NCBI GenBank assembly: GCA_007858575.1
Contig: CP042279.1
Location: forward strand, 3,784,501 to 3,848,500
From: Streptomyces sp. WAC08241
GTDB lineage: Bacteria > Actinomycetota > Actinomycetes > Streptomycetales > Streptomycetaceae
Length of the DNA stretch: 64,000 bases
Direction: 5' to 3'
Shown here: piece after piece, positions 20,063 through 29,167 of the stretch
How the letters are laid out: each line of letters opens with the position of its first letter
How positions within the stretch are numbered: the first letter of the stretch is position 1
The notes under the pieces: model-generated
Told to the model about the DNA's origin: nothing
Databases searched by the model: none
Seen by the model: the letters and a program-made list of their open reading frames with translations, nothing else
Position numbers and translations under genes: made by a program

Positions 20063-21094
20063 ATGACCGATCTGCACCCCTTCATCGCGGGCCTCCCCAA
20101 GGCCGAGCTGCACGTCCACCACGTGGGCTCCGCCTCGCCCCGGATCGTCGCCGAGCTCGCGGCCCGCCACCCGGACTCCAAGGTCCCCACGGACCCGGAG
20201 GCCCTGGCCGACTACTTCACGTTCACCGACTTCGCGCACTTCATCGACGTCTACCTGTCGGTCGTCGACCTGGTCCGCACCCCCGAGGACGTCCGGCTGC
20301 TGACCTTCGAGGTCGCCCGGGACATGGCCCGGCAGAACATCCGCTACGCCGAGCTGACCATCACCCCCTACTCCTCCACCCGCCGGGGCATCGACGAGAA
20401 CGCGTTCATGGACGCGATCGAGGACGCTCGCAAGGCGGCCGAGGCGGAGTTCGGCACGGTCCTGCGCTGGTGCTTCGACATCCCCGGCGAGGCCGGGCTC
20501 GAAGCCGCCGAGGAGACCGCGCGGCTCGCCACCAGCGAGGGGCTGCGTCCGGAGGGCCTGGTCTCCTTCGGCCTCGGCGGCCCGGAGATCGGGGTGCCGC
20601 GCCCGCAGTTCAAGCCGTACTTCGACCGGGCCCGGGCGGCCGGTCTGCGCTCCGTGCCGCACGCGGGCGAGACGACCGGCCCGGAGACCGTCTGGGACGC
20701 GATCCGCGAGCTGGGCGCCGAGCGCATCGGCCACGGCACCAGCTCGGTCCGGGACCCGGAGCTCCTGGCACACCTGGCCGAGCACCGGATCGCCCTGGAG
20801 GTCTGCCCGACCTCCAACATCGCCACCCGGGCCGTCGCCACCCTGGACGAGCACCCGATCCGGAGGATGGTGGACGCGGGGGTCCTGGTCACCGTCAACA
20901 GCGACGACCCGCCGATGTTCGGCACCGACCTGAACAACGAGTACGCGGTCGCCGCCCGGCTCCTGGACCTCGACGAGCGCGGCCTCGCCGCCCTTGCCAG
21001 GAACGCGGTGGAGGCCTCCTTCCTGGACGCGGCCGGCAAGGCCCGGATCGCCGCCGAGATCGACGCGTACACCGAGGCGTGGCTGGCGCGCTGA
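20063..21094 (+). CDS. COG1816 deaminase: adenosine or, more likely, 6-aminodeoxyfutalosine deaminase
   Basis: Intact 343-residue TIM-barrel amidohydrolase. Metal/active-site motifs: ELHVHHVGSA near the N-terminus, PHAGE with the catalytic Glu, GHGTS, and VNSDDPPMFGTDL. Classical adenosine deaminases have HxHLDG at the first motif; here it is HVHHVG. As I recall, a Streptomyces COG1816 protein from the equivalent position was shown to deaminate 6-aminodeoxyfutalosine in the futalosine route to menaquinone. Substrate assignment here is inference. The downstream phosphodiesterase gene is 76 bp away in the same direction. Confidence 0.85.
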   Translation: MTDLHPFIAGLPKAELHVHHVGSASPRIVAELAARHPDSKVPTDPEALADYFTFTDFAHFIDVYLSVVDLVRTPEDVRLLTFEVARDMARQNIRYAELTITPYSSTRRGIDENAFMDAIEDARKAAEAEFGTVLRWCFDIPGEAGLEAAEETARLATSEGLRPEGLVSFGLGGPEIGVPRPQFKPYFDRARAAGLRSVPHAGETTGPETVWDAIRELGAERIGHGTSSVRDPELLAHLAEHRIALEVCPTSNIATRAVATLDEHPIRRMVDAGVLVTVNSDDPPMFGTDLNNEYAVAARLLDLDERGLAALARNAVEASFLDAAGKARIAAEIDAYTEAWLAR

Positions 21095-21170
21095 CGCGCT
21101 GACGACACGGAAGGCCGTCGGGGCCGACGCGCCGACGACACCGGCGGGCGTCCCCGGCGACAATGGCCCC

Positions 21171-21857
21171 ATGCGATCCGTCACTGTCGTAGGTCACCGC
21201 GGCGACCCGTACCGCTTCCGCGAGAACACGCTCCGTTCGATCTCCTCGGCGATCGAACGGGGCGCGGACGCGGTCGAGGTCGACGTCCGGCTGACGAAGG
21301 ACGGGGTGCCCGTCCTCCTGCACGACGACACCCTCAAGCGCCTCTGGGGCCCGGACCGGGCGCTCTCCGCGCTCTCGTACGAACAGGTGCGGGAGGCGAC
21401 GGCGGACGGGGTGCCGACCCTGCGGGAGGCGCTGCTGACCGCCGGGGACCACCGGCTGATGCTGGACCTGCCGGGCGGGAACGAGCATTCGGTCCGGAAG
21501 ATCGTCGGCACGGTCCGCGAGTGCGGGGCCGGGGAGCGCGTGTACTACTGCGCCGGGACCGTCGCCATGCTCCAGGTGCGGGCCGCCGACCCGGCCGCCG
21601 AGATCGCCCTGACCTGGACCTCGCTCGCGCCGCCCCGGCCGGTGCTCCTCGACGCCGTGCGCCCGCGCTGGCTCAACTACCGCTTCGGCCTGGTGAGTCG
21701 GGAGCTGGGCGAGCGGGTGCACCGGGACGGGCTGCTCCTGTCGGCCTGGACGGCGGACACGAAGCGCACCATGCGTAAGCTGATCATGAACGGGGTGGAC
21801 GCGATCACCACGAACCGCGTCGACGCCCTCGCCGCCGTCCTGCGAGAGGACTCCTGA
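21171..21857 (+). CDS. Glycerophosphodiester phosphodiesterase
   Basis: Intact 228 residues. GDPD catalytic start VVGHRGDPYRFRENTLRSI, metal-binding EVDVRLTKDGVPVLLHDDTL, and C-terminal SAWTADTKRTMRKLIMNGVDAI (given as separate stretches of the family pattern). Hydrolyses glycerophosphodiesters to sn-glycerol 3-phosphate and an alcohol. No signal peptide, so cytoplasmic. One base separates its stop from the GTG of the next gene. Confidence 0.9.
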   Translation: MRSVTVVGHRGDPYRFRENTLRSISSAIERGADAVEVDVRLTKDGVPVLLHDDTLKRLWGPDRALSALSYEQVREATADGVPTLREALLTAGDHRLMLDLPGGNEHSVRKIVGTVRECGAGERVYYCAGTVAMLQVRAADPAAEIALTWTSLAPPRPVLLDAVRPRWLNYRFGLVSRELGERVHRDGLLLSAWTADTKRTMRKLIMNGVDAITTNRVDALAAVLREDS

Positions 21858-21858
21858 G

Positions 21859-22721
21859 GTGAACGACAGCGTGCACGACAGCGCGGACGAGAGCACGGAC
21901 GAGAGCGCGAACGAGAGCGCGAGCAGTGGTGCGAACGGCAGCGTGACCGACCGGATCCGCACCGACATCGCCCACAACGCCCGCGTGTGGAACTACTGGC
22001 TGGGCGGCAAGGACAACTACCCGGTCGACCGCGCGGTCGGCGCGCAGGTCACCGGCTTCTATCCGAGCATCGGCGAAGTGGCGCGCGCCGACCGGGCGTT
22101 CCTCGGCCGGGCGGTGACCCACCTGGCCGCCGAGGAGGGCGTCCGGCAGTTCCTGGACATCGGCACCGGCCTGCCGACCGCCGACAACACCCACGAGGTG
22201 GCGCAGCGGGTCGCGCCGGAGGCCCGGATCGTCTACGTCGACAACGACCCGATCGTCCTCACCCACGCCCGCGCGCTCCTGACGAGCTCCCCGGAGGGCG
22301 TCACCGAGTACGTCGACGCCGACGCGCACGACCCGGAGCGGATCCTGGCGGCGGCCTCGGCCACCCTCGACCTCTCCCGTCCGGTCGCGGTGATGATGCT
22401 CGGCATCCTCAACTTCGTGATGGACACCGACGAGGCCCGCTCCGTCGTGCGGACCCTGATGGCCGCCGTCCCTCCGGCAGCTTCCTGGTCCTCACCCACC
22501 CCACCCTGGAGCCGGAGCTGGGCGGCGAGGGCAACGAGGCGGCGATGGCGTTCTGGAACGAGAACGCGACCCCGCCGATCACCGCCCGCACCCGCGCCGA
22601 GTTCGCCTCCTTCCTGGACGGCCTCGACCCGCTCCCGCCGGGCATCGTCTCCTGCTCCCGCTGGCGCTCCGAGGAGGGCGACGTGGTGGCCCAGTTCGGC
22701 GCGGTGGGCCGCAAGCCGTAG
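21859..22721 (+). CDS. DUF574-family SAM-dependent methyltransferase
   Basis: Streptomyces-expanded methyltransferase-like family: RIRTDIAHNARVWNYWLGGK is the signature N-terminus, FLDIGTGLPTADNTHE is the SAM-binding motif I, and VYVDNDPIVLTHARALL is the acidic motif II. The GTG 21859 overlaps the end of the phosphodiesterase gene region. The first 28 residues are a Ser/Asp/Glu/Asn-rich repeat (DSADESTDES, NESAS). One shift near 22481. Targets of this family are unknown. Confidence 0.85.
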
Positions 22722-22738
22722 GGGCGGCCCCGGAACGG

Positions 22739-23274
22739 CTACGCGGGTACGGCCTCCGGAGCCGTCGCCGTGGCGGCCTCCAGGCGCTTGATCAGCCGGC
22801 GGACGAGGAGCAGCGGCAGGATGCCGAAGACGCCGAAGGACATGTCGACGACCGACCACCAGAAGGGGATGTCGCGGATCGGGCCGCAGATCAGGGCGAG
22901 CGGGATGATGCCGACGCAGGCGATCATGCCGAACTCGACGACCCAGACGTTGCGGACGGGGTCGCGCCAGACGCCGTGGAAGGCGACGGCGATGACGAGG
23001 TGGGCGAAGGCCAGCCAGTCGTTGCCGTAGAGGAGGTAGGGGCGTCCCGGTCGGTGGTCTCCAGGCCTCCCCGGACCCGGTGGATCCACTCGGCGAGGCC
23101 GGGCAGGGCGTCGCCCACGGGCGCGGCCCATCCGGTCAACGCGGAGTCGAGGAAACGGAGTTCGGTGACGAGCGGGAAGGCGGTGAGCCCGCTCAGGACC
23201 AGACAGACGACGAAGAGGACCAGCCACCGACGGATGCGCTCAACAAGGGCTCTCGGCCCGTTCGTGTCGCTCAT
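22739..23274 (-). CDS. Multi-pass membrane protein, function unknown
   Basis: About 179 residues with four hydrophobic helices: WLVLFVVCLVLSGLTAFPLV, DWLAFAHLVIAVAFHGVW, FGMIACVGIIPLALICGPI and GVFGILPLLLVRRLI. A conserved Streptomyces membrane protein; no catalytic motif recognised. One shift near 23040. Preceded by the GAAC-NN-GTTC elements. Confidence 0.75.
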
Positions 23275-23295
23275 GGGTACACCGTACGCCCGCTC

Positions 23296-23339
23296 TGAAC
23301 GTGTTCAAAAGCCGGGGTGCCGTTTTTGGAACACGTTCA
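23296..23339. promoter_or_regulatory. Paired GAAC-NN-GTTC elements upstream of the membrane protein gene
   Basis: TGAACGTGTTC (23296-23306) and GAACACGTTCA (23329-23339) are exact reverse complements. Each is also an interrupted dyad GAAC-N2-GTTC followed by AAAAG. Start-to-start spacing of the GAAC elements is 32 bp, about three helical turns, and they lie 22-66 bp upstream of ATG 23274. Likely an operator pair for a dimeric repressor. Confidence 0.6.
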
Positions 23340-23404
23340 AAAGAGCGGAACGGGCCGTGCGCGGCACGAGGGCCGGGGCACGGGTCCGTCGGGCGGGGAC
23401 CGAC

Positions 23405-24595
23405 TCACAGCCCCACGATCGAGTTCCACTTCTTGGCGAAGGTGAGGCGCTCCTCGGCGGTGATGTCCCGGGCGATGGCGAGCCGGCTCCGCATGGCGGA
23501 GTCGGGGAAGATCAGCGGGTCCTCGGCGAGTGCGACCAGCTCCTCGTCGCCGGAGTCCGCGAGGACCCGCTGGGCGGCCGGCACGGGGCAGACGTAGTTG
23601 ACCCAGGCGGCGAGCCCGGCGGCGACCTCGGGCTCGTAGTAGTGGTCGACCAGCTTCTCGGCGTTGGTCTTGTGCCGGGCGAGGTTGGGGACCATGAGGG
23701 ACTCGGCCCAGAGCTCGGCGCCCTCCTCGGGGACGACGAACTCGATGTCCGGGTTGTCGGCCTGGAGCTGGATGACGTCGCCGGAGTACGCCTGACAGGC
23801 CAGGACGTCGCCGGTGGAGAGGTCCTTGATGTAGTCGTTCCCGGTGAAGCGGCGGATGTGCTTCGCGCGGACGAGCCGCTCGGTCCGCTCGCACACGGCG
23901 TGGAAGTCGTCGGCGGTCCAGCGGGTCACGTCGACGCCGTCGCCCAGCATGAGCAGGGCGAAGGACTCGTCGAGCCCGGACAGCAGGGTGACCTTCCCGC
24001 GCAGGTCGTCGGCCCACAGCTCCTTGACGGAGCGCAGCTCGCGGCCCAGCTTCCTGCGGTTGTACGCGATGCCGGTGATGCCGGACTGCCAGGGCACGGT
24101 GTGCAGCCGGCCGGGGTCGAAGGCGGGCGAGCGCAACTGCGGGTCGAGGTGCGCCGCGACGTTCGGCTGGGCGGCGCGGTCCATCTCCTGGACCCAGCCG
24201 AGGCGGACGAAGCGGGCGGCCATCCAGTCGCTGAGGACGATCAGGTCGCGCCCGGTCTCCTGGTGGTTCATCAGGGAGGGGCTGATCTTGCCGAAGAACT
24301 CGTCGTTGTCGTTGATCTCCTCGGTGTAGCGGACGGATATCCCGGTCCGCTTCCGGAAGGACTCCAGGGTGGGGCGCCTCGACTCGTCGTCCTCGTCGGT
24401 GTCGATGTAGAGCGGCCAGTTGGCGAAGTCGAGGATCCGGTCGCGGGCCGAGAGGTCCCGGGCGGCGGCCCGGTCGCCCTCCTCGACGAAGGCGGCGGGG
24501 ACCCCGCACCCGGCGAGCAGGGCGGCGGCCCCGGCACCGCCGATGCCGCGCAGCAGGGACCGGCGGGACGTGTTCTTCCTGGCTGTCGCTCTCAT
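23405..24595 (-). CDS. Second PotD-like polyamine-binding lipoprotein (orphan)
   Basis: Intact about 396 residues from ATG 24595 (an in-frame upstream start at 24670 exists). Tat-like RRSLLRGIGGAGAAALLAGC has a lipobox LAGC. PotD hallmarks: FANWPLYIDTDEDDESRRPT, FRKRTGISVRYTEEINDNDE and LQADNPDIEFVVPEEGAELW. Clearly paralogous to the PotD at 15677. No permease or ATPase gene accompanies it; it follows an aldehyde dehydrogenase with a 145-bp gap, and probably shares PotABC or another permease. Confidence 0.88.
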   Translation of the reverse strand: MRATARKNTSRRSLLRGIGGAGAAALLAGCGVPAAFVEEGDRAAARDLSARDRILDFANWPLYIDTDEDDESRRPTLESFRKRTGISVRYTEEINDNDEFFGKISPSLMNHQETGRDLIVLSDWMAARFVRLGWVQEMDRAAQPNVAAHLDPQLRSPAFDPGRLHTVPWQSGITGIAYNRRKLGRELRSVKELWADDLRGKVTLLSGLDESFALLMLGDGVDVTRWTADDFHAVCERTERLVRAKHIRRFTGNDYIKDLSTGDVLACQAYSGDVIQLQADNPDIEFVVPEEGAELWAESLMVPNLARHKTNAEKLVDHYYEPEVAAGLAAWVNYVCPVPAAQRVLADSGDEELVALAEDPLIFPDSAMRSRLAIARDITAEERLTFAKKWNSIVGL

Positions 24596-24739
24596 CCGGG
24601 CAGCATCCCGGCCGGTCGGTCCCCACGGCAATGGACGCTCCGTCCGGGCGACGCGGCGCGGCCCCGACACCCTGTCGACCGGGGTGCCGGGGCCGCGCGC
24701 GGCGGGGCTGGCCGGCGCACCGGCCGGCCGTTCGGCGGA

Positions 24740-26170
24740 TCAGCCGAGGGAGGTCATGACGTGCTTGATCCGGGTGTAGTCCTCGAAGCCGTAGCCCGAG
24801 AGGTCCTTGCCGTAGCCGGACTTCTTGAAGCCGCCGTGGGGCATCTCGGCGACCAGCGGGATGTGGTGTTGATCCACACGCAGCCGAAGTCGAGCGCCTT
24901 GGACATGCGCATCGCGCGCGCGTGGTCCTTGGTCCAGACGGAGGAGGCGAGGGCGTACTCGACGCCGTTGGCGTACTCCAGGGCCTGGGCCTCGTCCGTG
25001 AAGGACTGGACGGTGATGACCGGGCCGAAGACCTCGTTCTGGACGATCTCGTCGTCCTGCTTGAGGCCGGAGACGACGGTCGGGGCGTAGAAGTAGCCCT
25101 TGTCGCCGACCCGCCGGCCGCCGGCCTCGACCTTGGCGTGGGCCGGGAGGCGGTCGATGAAGCCGGAGACCTGCTTGAGCTGGTTGGCGTTGTTGAGCGG
25201 GCCGTACAGCACGTCCTCGTCGTCCGGCTGTCCCGTCTTGTCGCGGCGGCGGCCTTGGCGAGGGCGGAGACGAACTCGTCGTGGATGGACTCGTGGACGA
25301 GGACGCGGGTGGCGGCCGTACAGTCCTGGCCGGCGTTGAAGAAGCCCGCGACGGAGATGTCCTCGACGGCCTTGTCGATGTCGGTGTCCTCGAAGACCAC
25401 GACGGGGCCTTGCCGCCCAGCTCCAGGTGGACGCGCTTGACGTCCTTGGCGGCCGACTCGGCGACCTGCATGCCGGCGCGGACGGAGCCGGTGATGGAGG
25501 CCATGGCGGGGGTCGGGTGCTCGACCATGGCGCGGCCGGTGTCGCGGTCGCCGCAGACGACGTTGAAGACGCCCTTGGGGACGATCCGCCCGATGATCTC
25601 GGCCATCAGGACGGTCGACGCGGGGTCGTGTCCGAGGGCTTGAGGACGACGGTGTTGCCCGCGGCCAGGGCCGGGGCGAACTTCCAGACGGCCATCATCA
25701 TCGGGTAGTTCCACGGCGCGACCTGGGCGCAGACGCCGACGGGCTCGCGGCGGACGATGGAGGTCAGGCCCTCCATGTACTCGCCGGCCGAGCGGCCCTC
25801 CAGGAGCCGGGCGGCACCCGCGAAGAAGCGGATCTGGTCCACCATCGGCGGGATCTCCTCGCTCGCGGTGAGGGCGACCGGCTTGCCGGTGTTCTCGACC
25901 TCGGCGGCGATCAGGTCCTCGGCGCGCTCCTCGAAGGCGTCCGCGATCTTGAGGAGCACCTTCTGGCGCTCGGCCGGGGTGCTGTCGCGCCAGGCGGGGA
26001 AGGCGGCCGCGGCGGCCTCCATGGCGGCGTCGACGTCGGCCTGGCCGGAGAGCGGGAGGTCGCGTACACCTCGCCGGTGGCCGGGTTGATCACGTCGATC
26101 GTGCGGCCGTCGGCGCGTCGCGGAACTCCCCGTTGATGTAGTTACGCAGCCGGCGCAGCTCGGTGGTCAC
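24740..26170 (-). CDS. Gamma-aminobutyraldehyde-type dehydrogenase (second copy)
   Basis: About 480 residues from GTG 26170 (AGGAGG upstream; TTELRRLRNYINGEF). Motifs: QVAPWNYPMMMAVWKFAPAL, SITGSVRAGMQVAES, catalytic Glu in HLELGGKAP, Cys in NAGQDCTAATRV, and EMPHGGFKKSGYGKD. Six deletions break the frame (near 26120, 26060, 25625, 25407, 25245, 24870). Divergent from the AsnC-type regulator and the aminotransferase, a typical aminobutyraldehyde-oxidation arrangement for putrescine. Confidence 0.9.
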
Positions 26171-26342
26171 TTGCCACCCCTCCTGTCACGTTCTGACTTC
26201 GCACGTCCTCGTGCGCTGTCCCGATGGGTGAGACACCCCAGCCTAATCGCTCGGCTGACGCTTTCAACAGGCCCGACCCCCACAACTTCGGATTCAGTGA
26301 GATTAGGAGCCTCACACAACGAATTACATCGCTCCGGGGTTG

Positions 26343-26360
26343 CGAGACCGACGAGTCTCG
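26343..26360. promoter_or_regulatory. Small inverted repeat just upstream of the AsnC-type regulator
   Basis: CGAGAC and GTCTCG are separated by 6 bases, ending 15 bp before GTG 26375. The whole divergent interval 26171-26374 has AT-richer patches (e.g. around 26285-26330), where promoters for both directions should lie. Possible autoregulatory site. Confidence 0.35.
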
Positions 26361-26374
26361 GTGCACAGTGAGGT

Positions 26375-26866
26375 GTGGCCAGTCGAAGCGCAGACTCCAG
26401 AACCGGAACCGGTTCGTCCCCGACGATCGACGCCGTCTCCCTGGCGATCATCGAACAGCTCCAGGAGGACGGTCGCCGTCCCTACGCGGCGATCGGCAAG
26501 GCCGTCGGCCTCTCCGAGGCCGCCGTGCGGCAGCGCGTCCAGAAGCTGCTCGACCAGGGCGTCATGCAGATCGTCGCCGTCACCGACCCGCTCACCGTGG
26601 GCTTCCGGCGGCAGGCGATGGTCGGCATCAACGTCGAGGGCGACCTCGATCCGGTTGCGGAAGCGCTGACGGCCATGGCCGAATGCGAGTACGTGGTGAT
26701 GACCGCGGGCTCCTTCGACCTCATGGTGGAGATCGTCTGCGAGGACGACGACCACCTGCTGGATGTGATCAACAAGCGCATCCGCACCCTCCCCGGCGTG
26801 CGCTCCACCGAGAGCTTCGTCTACCTCAAGCTCAAGAAGCAGACCTATATGTGGGGAACCCGATAG
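26375..26866 (+). CDS. Lrp/AsnC-family transcriptional regulator
   Basis: Intact 163 residues from GTG 26375. N-terminal HTH: IIEQLQEDGRRPYAAIGKAV, then LSEAAVRQRVQKLLDQGVMQ. C-terminal RAM ligand domain includes VVMTAGSFDLMVEIVCEDDD and ends VYLKLKKQTYMWGTR. Two bases separate it from the aminotransferase GTG at 26869, so the two are cotranscribed; it is divergent from ALDH/PotD2. Probably senses an amino acid or amine and controls this cluster. Confidence 0.92.
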   Translation: MASRSADSRTGTGSSPTIDAVSLAIIEQLQEDGRRPYAAIGKAVGLSEAAVRQRVQKLLDQGVMQIVAVTDPLTVGFRRQAMVGINVEGDLDPVAEALTAMAECEYVVMTAGSFDLMVEIVCEDDDHLLDVINKRIRTLPGVRSTESFVYLKLKKQTYMWGTR

Positions 26867-26868
26867 CC

Positions 26869-28229
26869 GTGAGCAAGGACCTCTCCAAGACCGCCTACGA
26901 CCACCTGTGGATGCACTTCACCCGCATGTCGTCGTACGAGAACTCGCCCGTTCCCACCATCGTGCGTGGCGAGGGCACCTACATCTTCGACGACAAGGGC
27001 AAGCGCTACCTCGACGGTCTCGCGGGCCTCTTCGTGGTCAACGCCGGACACGGCCGCCAGGAGCTGGCCGAGGTCGCGTACAAGCAGGCCCAGGAGCTCG
27101 CGTTCTTCCCCGTGTGGTCGTACGCGCACCCCAAGGCCGTCGAGCTGGCCGAGCGCCTCGCGGACTACGCCCCGGGCGACCTGAACAAGGTCTTCTTCAC
27201 CACCGGTGGCGGAGAGGCCGTCGAGACCGCCTGGAAGCTCGCCAAGCAGTACTTCAAGCTGCAGGGCAAGCACACCAAGTACAAGGTCATCTCGCGCGCG
27301 GTCGCCTACCACGGCACCCCGCAGGGCGCCCTGTCCATCACCGGCCTGCCGGCCCTCAAGGCCCCCTTCGAGCCGCTGGTCCCCGGCGCGCACAAGGTGC
27401 CGAACACCAACATCTACCGCGCCCCGATCCACGGCGACGACCCGGAGGCCTTCGGCCGCTGGGCCGCCGACCAGATCGAGCAGCAGATCCTCTTCGAGGG
27501 CCCCGACACCGTCGCGGCCGTCTTCCTGGAGCCGGTGCAGAACGCCGGCGGCTGCTTCCCGCCGCCGCCCGGGTACTTCCAGCGGGTCCGCGAGATCTGC
27601 GACCAGTACGACGTGCTGCTCGTCTCCGACGAGACGATCTGCGCCTTCGGCCGCCTCGGCACGATGTTCGCCTGTGACAAGTTCGGCTACGTCCCGGACA
27701 TGATCACCTGCGCCAAGGGCATGACCTCGGGCTACTCCCCGATCGGCGCCTGCATCGTCTCCGACCGCATCGCGGAGCCGTTCTACAAGGGCGACAACAC
27801 CTTCCTGCACGGCTACACCTTCGGTGGCCACCCGGTGTCGTCGGCGGTCGCCATCGCCAACCTCGACATCTTCGACAAGGAGGGCCTCAACCAGCACGTC
27901 CTGGACAACGAGGACGCCTTCTTCTCGACGCTGAGGAAGCTGCACGACCTGCCGATCGTCGGCGACGTCCGCGGCAACGGCTTCTTCTACGGCATCGAGC
28001 TCGTCAAGGACAAGGTCACCAAGGAGTCCTTCACGGACGAGGAGACCGAGCGCGTCCTGTACGGCTTCCTGTCCAAGGCGCTGTTCGAGAACGGCCTGTA
28101 CTGCCGTGCCGACGACCGCGGCGACCCGGTCATCCAGCTCGCCCCGCCGCTGATCGCCGACCAGGGCACCTTCGACGAGATCGAGGGATCCTGCGCTCGG
28201 TGCTCACCGAGGCGTGGACCAAGCTCTAG
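26869..28229 (+). CDS. Class III aminotransferase, polyamine/diamine:pyruvate type
   Basis: About 453 residues from GTG 26869. PLP landmarks: FFTTGGGEAVETAWKLAK, RAVAYHGTPQGALSITG, PLP-Asp in VLLVSDETICAFGRLG, and Schiff-base Lys in ITCAKGMTSGYSPIGA. Related to SpuC/putrescine-pyruvate transaminases more than to GabT. One shift near 28186; the C-terminus reads LTEAWTKL. Coupled to the AsnC regulator; with the divergent ALDH it would convert putrescine to GABA via 4-aminobutanal. Confidence 0.9.
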
Positions 28230-28236
28230 CGGGACC

Positions 28237-28298
28237 TCACGCCGCCCTCACGGCGTGACACCACGGCCTGGTCTGCCCGCCATCCGAGTGGATGGCGG
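28237..28298 (+). terminator. Double hairpin terminator after the aminotransferase
   Basis: First stem TCACGCCG/CGGCGTGA with a 6-base loop (28237-28258), then CCGCCATCC/GGATGGCGG with loop GAGT (28277-28298), the latter embedded in a longer GC-rich stem. Confidence 0.75.
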
Positions 28299-28440
28299 CG
28301 GCCCGGGCCGTGTGCTGTCCCTACGAACCGATCCGAATACTTACGGTGCCGAGTGACCGACAGGCCCGTCCTTCGTTCACCCGTACGGGGAAAACCCCTC
28401 CGGACGGGGGACACAGATCGGATCGACAGAGGTGTACGCG

Positions 28441-29167
28441 ATGGCCCCACCGGACAACGACGTGCTCTGGGCGCGTTCCCTGCACTGCTCCCTGGACGGC
28501 GCGGAGGCCCTCAGCGGCGTCTCCCTCGGCGTCCGCGAGGGCGAGATCCTCGCCCTGACCGGTCCGCGGGGCAGCGGCAAGACGACCCTCCTGCGCTGTC
28601 TCTCCGGCCAGCTCGTCCCCAGCAGGGCGAGGTCTGGTTCAACAGCGGCCCCGTGCACACCTTGGGCCCCGCCCAGCGCGAACGGCTCCGCCGCGAGCGC
28701 TTCGGCTGGATCGGCCCCGAGCCCGGCCTGGTCCCCGAGCTCACCGGCTGGGAGAACACCGCCCTGCCCCTGCTGCTGCGCGGGGTCTCCCGCCGCGCCG
28801 CGAAGACCACCGCACTGGAGTGGCTGGACCGGCTCGACGCCGGGGCCTGCGCCCGCAAGCGGCCCGGCGCCCTCACCCGGTCCCAGTGCCAGCGGATCTC
28901 GATCGCCCGCGCCCTCGTCACCACTCCCCGGTGCTCTTCGCCGACGAGCCCACGGCTGCCCTGCACCGCGCCGACGGCGCCTAGGTGCTGCGCACCCTGA
29001 CGGCCGCCGCCCGCTCGCACGGCATCACCGTGGTCCTCGCCACCCACGACGCGGAGGTCGCGGCGCTCGCCGACCGCACGGTCGCGCTCCTCGACGGGCG
29101 CCGGCCCGGCACCGTGTCCCCGGCGACCGGGGCGGAGGGCGTCGCCGCGTGCTCGCTCTCCGTCTGA
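28441..29167 (+). CDS. ABC transporter ATPase (LolD/MacB type)
   Basis: Walker A LTGPRGSGKTTLLRCLSG; VWFNSG and FGWIGPEPGLVPELTGWENT as Q-loop region; a degenerate signature LTRSQCQRISIARALV (SGGQ replaced by RSQC); Walker B VLFADEPTAALH; H-loop VVLATHDAEV. An in-frame TAG at 28982-28984 stands where CAG (Gln) is expected, and homology continues. Shifts near 28625 and 28927. Length about 243. The permease starts at an overlapping GTG 29149, so the pair forms an efflux or lipoprotein-export module. Confidence 0.82.

Noticed and set aside
23296..23339. LexA/SOS boxes
   Set aside because: The SOS box needs GAAC and GTTC separated by four bases; here the spacing is two.
23405..24595. Sulfate or iron binding protein instead of polyamine type
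   Set aside because: Sequence pattern (FANWPLYIDTDE, TEEINDNDE) is PotD-like and shared with the true PotD at 15677.
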